Assembly: GCF_011386835.1 (NCBI RefSeq)
Contig: NC_088792.1
Coordinates: 114,238,421-114,302,420, forward strand
Direction of reading: 5' to 3'
Length of the DNA: 64,000 nt
DNA from: Chrysemys picta bellii
Lineage: Eukaryota > Chordata > Testudines > Emydidae
The stretch's first letter is position 1; every line of letters begins with the position of its first letter. A program made the position numbers and the translations under genes. Under the pieces are notes generated by a model. It worked only from the letters and a program-made list of their open reading frames with translations, was not told the origin of the DNA and did not search any database. This document shows positions 22,826 through 34,589 of the stretch, in pieces.

Positions 22826-25416
22826 CAGACTGAACAGAAATTGAAAACAGAGTTCAACAAACTGATCAGTCTGTCCTGATACTTAAAGTTAGCCTAAACA
22901 AAGCTGCTACTTTAGACTTAAGCCGAAAACGTTTCCTTAGCTGTACATTTGTTTTCTCATCCACCAATCTGGAAGTTTCTGTGTATATCAAATCCACAAT
23001 GGAAGCAGGCAGCCAATTAGATTTCGGGTAATAACAAGTAACCTCAATATAGTCCTGCAAGCTCCTCAGAAAAGCTATTCCAAAGTTGCCCGGCACACAA
23101 CATTGTTGTCCTATTGTTGCTGTCTATTAATATTGCAGAATATTGTTCCAGAATTTTTTGAAAGAGAGCTTTGATGGTGTTTGCTGCCACCTTGAGTTCG
23201 AAAAAGTTGTTGAACTTCTGATGAACTTACACCACAAGAAGCCCTATTGACTTACAATAGTGTTATTCAAAGTGTAAACTGAAGCAAGATTTAGTTTTTT
23301 ATTAGAACCCTATCTCCTTTTCCACCATGTGTCACTATATAATGTTTTTCCCACCCGAGCAACTCCACCCAATAGGCTTTGTAATCCTTTAAGTGAAATA
23401 CATTGAGGGCATTATAGAAATTTATCATATTCTATCTTTTTATAATATGTCTAAGCACACAAAATACAAAATGTATTCTGCATTTATAGTATAGGAAGGT
23501 GTGGCGCTGTATTTGCCTCACAATGATTTGAGTGGACCCCATTGCTTATGAGTGGCTGAGTCATGATTGATGTATTGATGCAATCAGAAATGAGACCAAT
23601 AAAGCATCTCTCCCATATATCAAAGTTTTTATTTTTATTTATTTATTTGTGGAAAGAGATTATTTTAGAGCATTTCTAGGATTGTTCCTACCAATTTCAT
23701 ACTTTCACCTGCAAATCCTGGTGCCTCAGCTATTATGAGTCTAACTTATATACGCCTAAGGGGGAAAATTCTGAGAAAAAAGTTTTGAAGACTCAAAAAA
23801 TTACTTAAAATAGCTTTCTATACATGATGTCGCAATTCCAGTATCCAAACTTTCTACACCTTGCAAGACTAGAAGTGCTGTAGAAAGCTGTGAATTATCC
23901 CTTTTCAATGGAATAACACTTCTGTTTCTAGACCTGAAAGAGCACGACATTGGACTTTACACATCACTGGTGCAGGACTTAAATATTGCCCACCCAAGAC
24001 CATGGGTCAGTAATTTTGGTAGAATAAAAGTGTGAAAAGGAAGAAAATATTTGTCTGGCAGCTGTTTAAAGGCATTTAAAAATTTGAATGGTTGGAATTA
24101 ACAAAGGAGGACTAGAGGGCAGATTTCAAGAGAATCAGAGGTGCATAATAAAAGAAATCTATATTTTATCATGCATTAAATTATACATAGAAATACATAC
24201 AACATCATGGTGTGGTATGAAGTTTGTATTGGCATGAATTTGGGATGGCTGCACTATCCCCAAGTTAATTATACAGGCCATACTATTCAAAAGATTATAT
24301 ATTTCAAAGAATGGAGAAAAAGGAGTGAAATGAAGGAAAAAAGAAAAAAAAAAAAAGATAATTTAGGATAGACAATTTAAATTTATAATCTATTTTAGTG
24401 CTTTACTCTGTCAGACGTTCCTTAGGTTTGTGATAAAAGGATGGGGTGTCTTGAGTACTTAAGATATATTAATATTGCTGGTTACTCTGTAGTTTCTGTA
24501 GTTAAATAACTGGAGGCAGAAGAGGAGAATCTACAACTCACCACAATGTATTATTCTGTGAGGTCTGGGAGATTTGCACCAACTTCTTTGGAAACTTTTC
24601 CCAGAAAACGGTTGTAAATTATGCCTAATACCATGCACCGGCAGCTAGGCACCAGTTCCAGAATTGAGGAGATTGAAGGAAGTGCAAATAATCCCACTTT
24701 TACACAAAAAGGGTCAGGAGGTGGAGGAGTGGAGAAGAATAATCTTTTGGATCCTCTCCAAAATCTTATGGCCAGACATGTGTATAACATTTCAATCACT
24801 TTGCATAGGGGTCATTAACTCTGGATTCTCCTACCTGTACCACGATGGGACTTCCCTATAAAAAATGAATGCATATACTACTGTTTTCAGCTTTACACAG
24901 TCATCAAAGTATCTTCCCCTTTGGAGACCCCAAACTTATAAGTCAACCGTGGATGATCTTGTAGACTTGTTTTATTCCTCTTTTGCTTGTTCATTTATCC
25001 CAACTCCTGAAAACTGCCAATAATTGTCATTTTTGTTGGTTATGTACTTTCTTTCACAGAAGCAAATGCTGTTTGCCAAAATTCATAAAATTGCTGATCA
25101 TCCACAATTTATTGCTGAGCTGTTTAGCAATATTAAAAAATTTAACCAGAGTCATTTGGGCCTAAGGACAGGGGATGTGGAGGGTCACCAGTGTCCCAAT
25201 CCTGCAAACTCAGATATGAGAGTAGTCTGCCTCTGAACTCTGACTCCTTTAAACTCAGTGATACTCTCAGTCATGAATCTTTGTAGGATCAGGTCCCCTG
25301 CAGTAATAGATTTTTCCTCTTTGGAATAAACAGCCATGTGAAAATATTATTTAAAATTTTAAAACAGCAGTTGTAACTCTTAATTAATAAAGGAAGTAGA
25401 AACAAGTAACACTTAC
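22826..25416. other. PTPN3 intron, nothing recognised
   Basis: Intron. A 76-codon minus-strand frame at 22866-23096 has natural-looking composition but no splice sites and no family I recognise. A purine-rich A run is at 24337-24357. Confidence 0.4.
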
Positions 25417-25505
25417 CAGGGATAGAAACTTGTGCAAATAAATTTTCTGTACACAGCAATACCTCCGGAAGCAATTCCAATCATCAAATCTAGATTATGT
25501 AGATC
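25417..25505 (-). CDS. PTPN3: PTPN3 exon, FERM F3 lobe start (about residues 226-255)
   Basis: An 89-bp exon has acceptor TTTTTCAG and donor GTAAGT. It encodes [20 protein letters not shown] followed by KFICTSFYP, starting in phase 0 and ending with TG of a split Trp codon. LMIGI...G(I/V)AVY is the first strand pair of the F3 (PTB/PH-like) lobe. Changes from human (Ala-Val to Gly-Ile, Tyr to Phe) are conservative. Confidence 0.95.
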
Positions 25506-25769
25506 CTGAAAAAGCAAAATATTGTAAAAACAAAGAAGCAGCCTATGAAATACATGTTCTGTCTGATGTGAATTCATTCATATGTTTTCCATATACAAGT
25601 ATAAAAAAAGCAACCCAAAAGGCGCACAATTCAAAGAGTAAGATTTCTGCACTATTTCTTCTAACTTGGTCAGACCTACAATGCAGTATAAAAGTCTTGC
25701 TTCTGAGAGAAGCATTATAACGTTACATCATGCAATTATGTTTAGTACTGTCTGTGTCAGTAGGAGAGA

Positions 25770-26213
25770 CTGTTATAAGGCGGTGGCGGGCAGTTGGGGG
25801 GCGGGGGAGAGGAGGGAGGGTAGAGCTCTTGTCCCTGGTCAGTTAGTTAAATGTTCAAAGAATTTAGGAGCTTGGGCACCCAGCCTCCCAATCCTTGACT
25901 GTTTGGGAGGACTTGGAAAATAATTCCTGTCTCTGACTCCAGAAGGACTTACCAATTAGAGGCTAATGGAGAGCCGGCCGGATGAGAGATGACCCAAGCT
26001 CTCTATATAAAAGTGGGTCGGGACCACATACATGTTGTTATGCATAACATTGTAGTGTCATGTTCTGGTGCACCAGACCAGGATTAAAGGTCTTAGACTT
26101 CTGGTCAAGGAGAAGAGGTGTCCTGGCCTAAGAGTGAATTAATTTGTCAGAACTCCTTTCATTTGGGCACCGGTTGCTGTTATTTTGATGGTGATAAAGG
26201 TGTTCCCAACATA
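25770..26213 (+). mobile_element. Probable solo LTR
   Basis: It begins TGTTATAAGG and ends CCCAACA, giving short inverted ends TGTT/AACA. CTCTATATAAAAG, a good TATA box, is at 26000, followed by an R/U5-like stretch. No matching target repeat was found, so the exact ends are uncertain. It is about 250 bp upstream, in transcription order, of the PTPN3 exon at 25417-25505. Confidence 0.55.
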
Positions 26214-27727
26214 CATGAAATCCTGAAAAATGAATAGTACGTGTATGTTTCAACAGACTACTCTTGTGTAAAATTAAAATATGTGCATAACAGGATTTGC
26301 ACGACTGAGGCCTTATAATGACTCTACTACATAAAGTAGCAGAATACGAGTGACATAATCAAGAGGACATACTACTGGGATCATTAACCAGCTTTGCTAT
26401 TGCAGGATGTCCAACCTCCGTGCACATTAACCATGATATAGACACAAATTATTGTCTACAAGCAGCATCTGGATAAATTACATAAGAAATTTTAAGCTTG
26501 TGATTTCAGCCAAACAACATTCCTTCTTTGTCCTGTGGTTCTCATCACTGACCTTCAATCTCATGAAAACCATACTTATGGAATTATTTTTCATGGAGGG
26601 TGAAATTATCCACCCAGGAATTTTAGAATTACTGTGTATAAGGAAAAGATTAATAAAAAATATTGCTTAGCCAAGGTTTTAGAAGTTTCCTTTAAGTGCA
26701 ATATAAAATTGTAATCCTTGGCTTCCTAGCTCACTGTGATCTATGTATGTACTCATCTTATAATATACATATTACTGCAGGGAGTTGAACATTTATGCCT
26801 AAATATAGATTTAGGTTCCTAACTTTAGGATCCCAGTATTTAAAATGTTGGCTTTGATTCAGAAAAGCAGCCTTAAGAAATTTTATAACACACTTTTTAA
26901 GGTAATGCTGGATTCTCTTAAGAAAACTTTCAATAGTCTAAATTCTCCTGTAGATGGCTCTCTTTGCTCAGTTAGTATAAATATATTTCCCTTAATCCCC
27001 AACTTCCATTTTTGCTGTTCCATAACGACTAAGAATAAAACAGGTAGAATGTAATTGAACAAAACTCTGGCACGATACAGAATAGATGTGAACAAATTAT
27101 CTTTTCTATTACAAGTTTATTAGAATATATAAAATAAGAGATTGAATAATTGCTCAACATTCTCTGCCACATACATTATCAATTTCTATGCCACCTAACT
27201 CAAGTATCATAGTACACTGAAGACGGTAAACTCATATTGTGCCAGATTTGGTATCTATCAGTAATTTATATTCCACTGGCAAGAGAACAAGAAATATAAA
27301 TTCTGTCTCTAAAGAGGTTAATATAGAAAAAAGGGTAAATAAGATTGGCCGCACAGCTTAACAGCTCTAAGCAGGAACAATTGACTTATACACCAGGATT
27401 CAATCACCTTGCCTCTTTAGGCTGATAAACACAATTACAGTGGCCCATTAAAAGCTAGCTTTGGAGAAAAGCTGGGAGATCCCATAAGAGCTAACTGGGG
27501 AAAATGTTAGCAGAAATGATGGATTGATAACCATTTAACAGAGAAGAACTAAATTAATCCAGTTCCTCCAGATGGTGTGCCTGATCAAGTTTTGGGGTTT
27601 TTTTTATGCTGATGTCACCTCACCCTGATATGATAATGAAATCGAAAACCTTCCAGACTATACAAATCCGAGTATAATGACCAAGAACTGGGAAAACATG
27701 GGGTGGGGAGGGAGAGATCCTCTCTGA
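26214..27727. other. PTPN3 intron, nothing recognised
   Basis: AT-rich intron sequence, with no exon or repeat family recognised. Confidence 0.45.
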
Positions 27728-27950
27728 GGGTATGTTTACACACTATCTGGGAGCATACGTCTCAGCAAGGGTAAACGGACACATGCTAGCATGTTAAAAA
27801 TAGCAGCACAGCCAGGAGTATCACCGGTTCCGGCTCAGGCTAGCAGCCTCAAGGAGTAAAAATCTGCCTGGACCCGCTGGATACATACCTGGTGGCTAGC
27901 CCAAGCCGCCGCCCATGTTACCTCCAAGGTGTGCTACTATTTTTAGCACT
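27728..27950. mobile_element. Palindromic MITE, copy 2 (right arm incomplete)
   Basis: It contains CATGTTAAAAATAGCAGCA on the left and GTGCTACTATTTTTAGCAC on the right, with GGCTAGCAGCC and GGTGGCTAGCCC in the middle. This is the same plan as 18290-18543, but the right end is degenerate. Confidence 0.65.
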
Positions 27951-28076
27951 TGGTTGCCTGACACTTCCCATTATAAAACCCTATTCTCAGTTGCTTATAG
28001 CTTTGCCAAACTTTAACCAGAGAAACAAGGTAGGTGAGCTAATACCTTTTATTGAAAAAACTTCTACTGATGGAAG

Positions 28077-28112
28077 GTACAAGCTTTCAAGCTATACAGA
28101 GCTCTTCCTCAG
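28077..28112 (-). other. Hammerhead-like stem-loop in PLE tail (intact CUGANGA box)
   Basis: On the minus strand: CTGAGGA, an extra A, stem GAGCT / AGCTT-like, then GAAA and GCTTGTACC. The seven-base box and GAAA both fit the hammerhead core. Stem II is imperfect, and no upstream strand ending in UH was identified. Confidence 0.4.
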
Positions 28113-28465
28113 GTATGGGGAAGGAAGCAGAGTGTCTGAGCTAAATACAAGTTGGAACAGATTGTTAAGGGATAATACATGTTGGAGTCACTTGAAATGA
28201 AGTGTATACCTGGGGGTTAAATGTTAGGCATAAAGGGTTTGAAGTGGGCAATTAAGGGTAGCAGACAGCTTAGTGTGCTTCCAATTTCCTGAACTGAAGA
28301 GGGTTCTCCCAGGGTATTTAGGTGCTAATAAATCTATGATGTGATCATCTACTCTGGTTGTTTAGTGGCCTTATTTAGTGGCACTCAAAGCAGCACCAGT
28401 CCCTGCCAGAACAACAGATATAAAACCTGCAGACATATCTCCACTGCCATGATGATTAATACCCC

Positions 28466-29637
28466 TGTGACCGGGGTCCCCGTGGGGAGCCACCCGAGGT
28501 CACTCAATTAGGGTGAACTGCAAAGAATGGGGCAGACAAACCCCAAAGCTGGTGGATAATTCAATACTTAGATTTACCAAGCCAGCACTAAACAGCTTCT
28601 GTTATACCTTACTGGTTACTCAGAAGTCCAAACAACACAGCTCCCTTGAAGTAACCCAGTCTCAGGCCTCCATCCAGGTACCCAAGTCAAATATGATGAA
28701 GATTTCTCAAAATCTTATTTCATCATATAAAAGAAAAGGTTCTACCAATCCCAAAGGATCAGATACATTATCTCTCAGGTTAATGAATATTGCAGATCTT
28801 ACCCAAATACACGCTACAGCTAATTCTTATTAACTAAACAAACATTTATTAAAAGAGGAGAGAGAGAGAGAGAGAGTATGGTTAAAAGATCAGTATACAT
28901 GAGTTCAATTTTTGAGGTTCAGATTCATAGCAGAGATGGTGAGATTTGTAGTTGCAAAGAGTTCTTTCAGAAATAGTCCATAGGTTATAGTCCAATATTT
29001 ATATTTCAGGGCGGTCCAGTCAGAACAGGGATCTCAGTCCTTGTGGCTTAGGCTTCCCCTGCATGAAACCTCAAGCAGATCAGAGATCAACAGGATCAGG
29101 ACCCAAGGGTCTTTTTATACAGTGTTCTAGCATCCACTTGACCATACAGTCCTGGGTAAACAATTGGCTTTTGATGTAACCTTCTGTTTTCTCAACATCA
29201 CCAGTAATTGATTACACAAATTAACACAGGGCAATTTATCCATTAGGCAGACTATCACAAACTTCAAAGAGACATATAGACAATGACATTATTTCACCCA
29301 AGATTCATCTAAATGTTAATATTCCTTTTTGACCTCTGAATTAGTAGTTATAGTGACAGACAGGAACTGTCTGTTTACATGGGTAGTATCTAAGATACAC
29401 ACAATTAGTATCACTTCTAACAATATAGGTTTCCATTTCAAAGTTCTAGCCTATCTAGCCATAGAATGGCCCTAATTACCATTTCTAACATGTCTTTAAA
29501 GGTCGGCTTTGGGTTAGCCTGGAAGCTGTTTATCCTCGGTGGCCATGCATTATATTTTGTACAAGATTTGTTGCAATTATATAACAGTGGTAGCAATAAT
29601 GACTTGCATGGTTATATTTTAATTAGACAATGTCACA
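28466..29637 (-). mobile_element. Solo LTR inserted in the PLE
   Basis: It starts TGTGACC and ends TGTCACA, flanked by the exact 5-bp target repeat ACCCC (28461-28465 and 29638-29642). The TATA box reads on the minus strand (CACTGTATAAAAAGACC, reverse complement near 29110). A GA microsatellite lies at 28856-28876. PLE sequence resumes directly after the second ACCCC, so the LTR is the younger insertion. No viral genes. Confidence 0.88.
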
Positions 29638-29679
29638 ACCCCCTACAACATACCTTTCAAGATTCTTGGGTCCTTCACA

Positions 29680-29900
29680 TGCTTATTAGAACGTGTGGTG
29701 GTGGTACCTCATCATGTGCATCAAATGCCCCAAAAACATCTATGTGGGTGAAACCAGACAACCACTATGCTCTGAACTCACACAGAAAACGATAAAAGAC
29801 AAAAACGTATCACCCATGAGAGAACACTTTTTCACAAAGAGATCACTCCATAGCTGATCTTTCAATACTTGTCCTCAATGAAAAACGCATAACACCGTCA
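29680..29900 (+). pseudogene. Degenerate GIY-YIG endonuclease of the PLE
   Basis: The frames carry remnants such as CIKCPK, IYVGETRQPL, KDKNVSPMREHF and a histidine-rich end. This corresponds to the YIG half of GIY-YIG plus the conserved Arg and a later Glu-His. Frameshifts and stops destroy the frame. Confidence 0.7.
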
Positions 29901-30318
29901 AAAGGTGAGCCTGGGAATTTACATTCATAACTCTGATAGACGTGGACAAAAGCCATGAACATAAATAGGGACACTGGTTTGAAGGCTCATTACAACAATT
30001 TGTAACACACCATACTGCCTGCTACCCTTAATTGCCCACTTCAAATCCTTTATGCATAACAATCTAACCCCAACTGCACATTAATTTCAAGTGACCACCT
30101 CCAATATGTTACTCCTTCAGCTTAATCTGTCCCAACTTGTATTTAACTCAGACACACTTCTTCTGTTCCTCGACCCGAAGAGGAGCTCTGTGTACAAGTT
30201 TTCAAGCAACCTTACACAAACAGAAGTGGGTCGAATAAAATATTACCTCATCTACCTTGTCCCTCTCATTTCCTGGAACCAACATGGCTACAAGAAGACT
30301 GCAAGGAAACTTCAACCA

Positions 30319-31905
30319 TTCAGGCTCAAATTTTCCATGCTGGGTATCTGTCTCAAGCTGAATTTTCTTGGAAATTTTCAGCAAAATGGTCCAGCCATTT
30401 AAGAATGAGACTAGGGAAAAATACACCTTTTTCAATTTTAAAAAGATTCTGGTGACCTTTTTTTCGGAAAGCGCTAGCACCCCCATGCTTTGGGCCAGAG
30501 ACTGGCCTTTGTATCAGGAAAGGGTCTCTAGCTCTTCCTGTGTAAATCTGCCCAAATCTAGCCAAGTCATAAACATCTGGGAAAAAAATACCAGTTGCAA
30601 TACTCAGCAGAGACTTGCTAGATCCAAAGACTCCTTCCTCACTGAGCATGCTTGAGCCTTTGACAACTCCTAATGGTGATCAGACTACACATGGTGCCAT
30701 TCCCACAGAGCAACTGAGCATGCTTCAGCCTCAAAATACAGGAATGAAGCTGGCCTTTACTTGCAATGGCTGTCCCAGGCAGGATTGAGGGGTGCCATTT
30801 AGGAAGGGTTGGGGGGCATCTGCCCCACCCCCAAGTTTCATACCAGAGGTCTGCTTGTAGTATATGCCCCAGTCCCAGGCAGAGCTCTTACTTGTAGCAC
30901 CACACAGTCAAGTCCCCTCCTCCAAGAGCTGGGATTCTCCTACAGCTCCCATGATTAGTTTCCTTCGCTTCACTAGTTTCAACCTACCCTGCCTCCTCAT
31001 CTGCTTCCACCAGTCAGCAACTGAGACGATACAGATGGACAATCCTCTTAATCTTAATAGTACCGGTCTACTGTCCTCTATTGCACCTACCTGGGGCTGT
31101 AGAGGTATTATCCTGTTACAAATAATAATTGTGATAAATGAAGCCTGTGAATGTGAAGCTTCAAAACACCTGAATATCAACAAGACCATTGATAATTTTG
31201 CCAAGATGAGACCATGGCATTATCCATTGTTTTGCTCATATCTGGGTGTTTTTTGTTTGTTTGTTTTTAATCATTTATTTTACCTTTAAACATTCCTGGA
31301 ACAAATTATCTGTCTCATTCTCCTCTTCACAATTTGGAACGTAAGACACTTAAAAAACAACAATTACATGGCTAAGCAGATTTTGAGCACATCTTATTTA
31401 TCGCTACAAAGATAGTGTACAAAGTATCAAATTTGTGTTTCTGATATCTGCGTTAAGGTTCCAAAACTGATACTTCAAGGCTTGGGATTGGGAATATTTT
31501 GCTGTATTATCTCCTGATTGTTCTAAACTTACATATAAACTTTAAATATGGCTTTAATTTGTGTTTGTATTTTTTTCATTTCTTTATATAGAAATTAGAT
31601 ATAATGCTCCTGTCAGCTAATTTCTAAATTGTTCGCAAAATAAAATAAAATAAAATAAAATAAAATAAAAGTTTTCAGGTACCTAAGTAGCCCCTTGAAT
31701 CACAGTTAAAGTTGTCCCCCCCCCCCCAAAATCTGAAATGACGCCCCTGGCTGGAGTGGGGCCAGACACCAGAACTGGGAGTAGGGAGCCTGTATCTCCT
31801 GGATTCTCGGTGACGGCCCAGCTGGCACCCAGGCAACATGCAGGAAGAAGCCATGTGATTCAAATGTAAAAGGAACAAGAGCTGCACCTAGACCATTGGG
31901 GGAAA
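30319..31905. other. PTPN3 intron, nothing recognised except a TAAAA microsatellite
   Basis: The region is less AT-rich around 30650-31100. Frames up to 141 codons have no recognisable domain. A (TAAAA)n array of about six units lies at 31638-31670, and a run of 12 C at 31717-31728. Confidence 0.45.
31638..31670. repeat. (TAAAA)n microsatellite
   Basis: About six tandem AAAAT-type units. Confidence 0.9.
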
Positions 31906-32745
31906 TGGCCGGAGGAATAAGAACATAAGAGCTGTCACACTGGGTCAGACCACGATCCACCTTACCCAGTATCCGGTCTCTGACAGTGGGCTGTACCAGA
32001 GCTTCAGGGGGAATGTACAGAACAGGGTAATTATGGAATGATTCATGAGTCTTCCGCACTCAGCTTCTTACTGTCAGAGGTTTCGGGTTGCACTGAGCAT
32101 GGGGTGCATCCCTGACCATCCTGGCTAATAGCCATTGATGGACCTACCCTCTATGAACTTATTCAGTTCTTTTTTTAACCTAATTATGACCATCACAGCG
32201 TTTAATGACAATGAGTTCCACAGGTTAGTTGTGTGCTGTGTGAAAAAGTACTTCCGCTTGTTTGTATTAAACCTGCTGCCTACTAATTTCATCAGGTGAT
32301 CTCTGGTATGTGTACTGTGGGAAAGGGTAAACAACACTTCTCTATATACTTTTTCCACGCCATTCATGATTTCATGGACCTCTATCACATCCCTTCTTAG
32401 TTACCTCTTTTCTAAGATGAACAGCCCTAATCTTTAGTTTCTCCTTGTATGGAAACAATTCCATACTCCTGAACATCTTTGTTGACTTTCTCTGAATCTC
32501 TTCCAGTTACACTATATCCTTTTTGAGACAGAGTGACAAGGACTGGAGACAGTATTCAAGGTGTGGGCACACTGTGTATTTAAATAGTGGCATTATGATA
32601 TTTTGTCTTATTTTCGATCCCTTTTCCTAATAGTTCTTAACATACTGTTAGCCTTCTGACTGATGCTGAAGTTTTCAGAGGACTATCCATAGTGACCTCA
32701 AGATCTCTCTGGGGTAGTAATTGCTAATTTGCAACCCATCATTGT

Positions 32746-33235
32746 TAGGGCCCTACCAAATTCATGGTCCATTTTAGTCAATTTCACGGTCATAGGATTT
32801 TAAAAATTGTAAATTTCATTATTTCAGATATTTAAATCTGAAATTTCACAGTTCTGAACTGGGACAGGGACAATTTAACTGTAGGGGTCCTGACCCAATT
32901 CTGAAGACAGGAGCACAGAAGGGTGGCATGGTATCATTTTGCCACTTTTACTTCTGCGCTGCTGCTGGTGGGGCACTGCCTTCAGAGCTGGGCACCTGGC
33001 CAGCAGCAACTTCTCTCCAGCCACCCAGCTCTGAAGGCAGCGCAGAAGTAAGGGTGGCAATACCGCAAACCCCTAAAATAACCTTGCGATCCCCCCCACC
33101 CTCTTTTGTTTAGGACCCCCAGTTTGAGAAACACTGGACTCCCCTATCTGTGTAGTATAGGGTAAAAGTACACACAAGACCAGATTTCACGGTCCATGAT
33201 GCTTTTTTCACAACCATGAATTTGGTAGGGCCCTA
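32746..33235. mobile_element. hAT-like MITE nested in CR1
   Basis: Terminal inverted repeats TAGGGCCCTACCAAATTCAT / ATGAATTTGGTAGGGCCCTA bound 490 bp. An exact 8-bp target duplication, ATCATTGT, is at 32738-32745 and 33236-33243. A second inverted pair inside is centred near 32990 (ACTTCTGCGCTGC / GCAGCGCAGAAGT). Confidence 0.95.
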
Positions 33236-33582
33236 ATCATTGTATATGTATAGTGAGGATTATTTTTTCCCAATATGCATTACTTTGAATTGATTGAATT
33301 TCATCCGCCATTTTGTTGCCCAGTCAGCAGTTTGTGAGATCTCTCTAACTCCCTGCAGTCTGCTTTGGACTTAACTTGAGTAATTTTGTATCACCTATAA
33401 ACTTTGTCATTTCATTATTCGCCCTCTTTTCCAGATAATTTATGAATATGTAGAACAGCAAAGATCCCAGTACACATCCTGGGAGGATCCCGCTGTCCTC
33501 ATCTCTCCATAGTGAAGACTGACCATTTATTCCTACCCTTTGTCTCCTGTCTTTCAAACAGTTACTATTAATTAATATGGAG

Positions 33583-33776
33583 ATATACCTATCTCATAGA
33601 ACTGGAAGGGAGCTTGCAAGGTCATCGAGTCCAGTCCCCTGCCTTCACAGCAGGACCAAGTACCGTCCCTAACAGATTTTTGCCCCAGATCCCTAAATGG
33701 CCCCCTCAAGGATTGAACTCACAACCCTGGGTTTAGCAGGCCAATGCTCAAACCACTGAGCTATCCCTCCCCCCAA
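33583..33776 (-). mobile_element. tRNA-headed, CR1-tailed SINE, copy 2, nested in CR1
   Basis: This is the same layout as 13009-13203: plus strand CATAGAACTGGAAGGGAGC at the start, and antisense A-box and B-box regions near the end (CCACTGAGCTATCC). It interrupts the CR1 reverse-transcriptase sequence, which continues on both sides. Confidence 0.9.
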
Positions 33777-34119
33777 AACTGATTCATGAGAGGACCTTCC
33801 CTTTTATCCAATGACATCTAAGTTTCCTTAAGAGCCTTTGGTGAGGGATCTGGTCAAAGGCTTTCTGAAAATCCAAGTACACTACATTGACTGGATCATG
33901 CTTGTCCACATGCTTGTTGACACCCTCAGAGAATTCTAACTGATTGGTGAGTCATGACTTCCCTTTACAAATGCCATGTTGACTTTTCCCCCCAACAAAT
34001 CATGTTTATCTATGTGTGATAATTTTGTTCTTCACTGTAGTTTAAACCAATTTGCCTGGTACCGAGTAGACTGGAAATGGTATCAGAAGCCTGAATGTAA
34101 ATTCTGACTGTTTAAGGAG

Positions 34120-34450
34120 GAGAATGGGACTGGGACAAGGAGCAAGTGGTGGGGTAGAGACGAGGAACAGTTGAACACGATGGGGCAGAAGAGTCTGTGC
34201 CCACTAGAACACACTTTCCTCCAGTGCCTAGAATGGAACCCTATGTCCCAGACTCTCGGCATTCCTCGGCTGTGACCAAATATCGTCAAATGTTTCATTC
34301 CTCTCTAGTGCTGATCCACACAGAGAATGACAACCTATTACTGCTATCAGTTACTCTGTCAACTTGTAATAGAAGTCTGGTGGATTTAACAGGTTCTAGT
34401 CCTGTTGATGACCCACGATGGTGTCAATATGATGCCACATGATGATTTTT
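34120..34450 (+). repeat. Unidentified interspersed repeat, copy 2
   Basis: It shares ordered blocks with 21600-21950 (see that entry) and is better preserved at its 3' end (GTGTCAATATGATGCCACAT). Confidence 0.55.
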
Positions 34451-34513
34451 TCTTAAACCCTGTAAGTTATATGCAAAAAATTACATTAAAAACAACCATC
34501 TTCCACCCAAATT

Positions 34514-34582
34514 CAAGCACTCAAAAGCTAGGCAATGTCAGAATTAAGATTGCACTGACATTGCCTAGCTTTTGAGTGCTTG
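34514..34582. repeat. Perfect 28-bp inverted repeat with 13-base loop
   Basis: The arm 34514-34541 is exactly reverse-complementary to 34555-34582, separated by AATTAAGATTGCA. Outside the arms, complementarity continues weakly. A transcript of either strand would form a long hairpin of microRNA-precursor size. Confidence 0.95.
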
Positions 34583-34589
34583 ATTTTGT

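Larger units (their letters stand above)
28020..30306 (+). mobile_element. Fold-back Penelope-like element split by a solo LTR
   Basis: The first 300 bp or so are an antisense PLE tail. From about 28340 the element runs in sense through a degenerate GIY-YIG region to its tail near 30306. The tail segments at 28030-28275 (antisense) and 30020-30290 (sense) are inverted copies. Flanks AAACTTTAACCA (28008-28019) and AAACTTCAACCA (30307-30318) form a 12-bp target repeat with one mismatch. Removing the LTR at 28466-29637 leaves about 1.1 kb of PLE, continuous across the LTR site. Confidence 0.85.
31910..34060 (-). pseudogene. CR1 LINE, 3' half of ORF2 and tail, antisense, with two nested insertions
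   Basis: The minus strand carries CR1 reverse-transcriptase pieces. Around 33350-33550 are GCVLGSLLFYIFINYLE and MTKFIGDTKL, where the usual catalytic FADDTK reads FIGDTK. After the MITE, the ORF2 C-terminus is at 32125-32388 (TRDHLMKLVGSRFNTNKRKY, FFTQHTTNLWNSL) and the tail runs to 31910. A MITE (32746-33235) and a SINE (33583-33776) interrupt it. Many stops; inactive. Confidence 0.9.

Noticed and set aside
22866..23096. A 76-codon minus-strand frame with natural-looking composition, possible extra PTPN3 exon
   Set aside because: It does not fit the PTPN3 protein at that point: the flanking exons at 25417 and 19878 join directly with Trp split across them. No splice sites at its ends.
13019..33776. 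tRNA genes at the two SINE heads
   Set aside because: The A- and B-box-like stretches belong to SINE copies joined to CR1 tails. No cloverleaf with acceptor stem pairing was visible.
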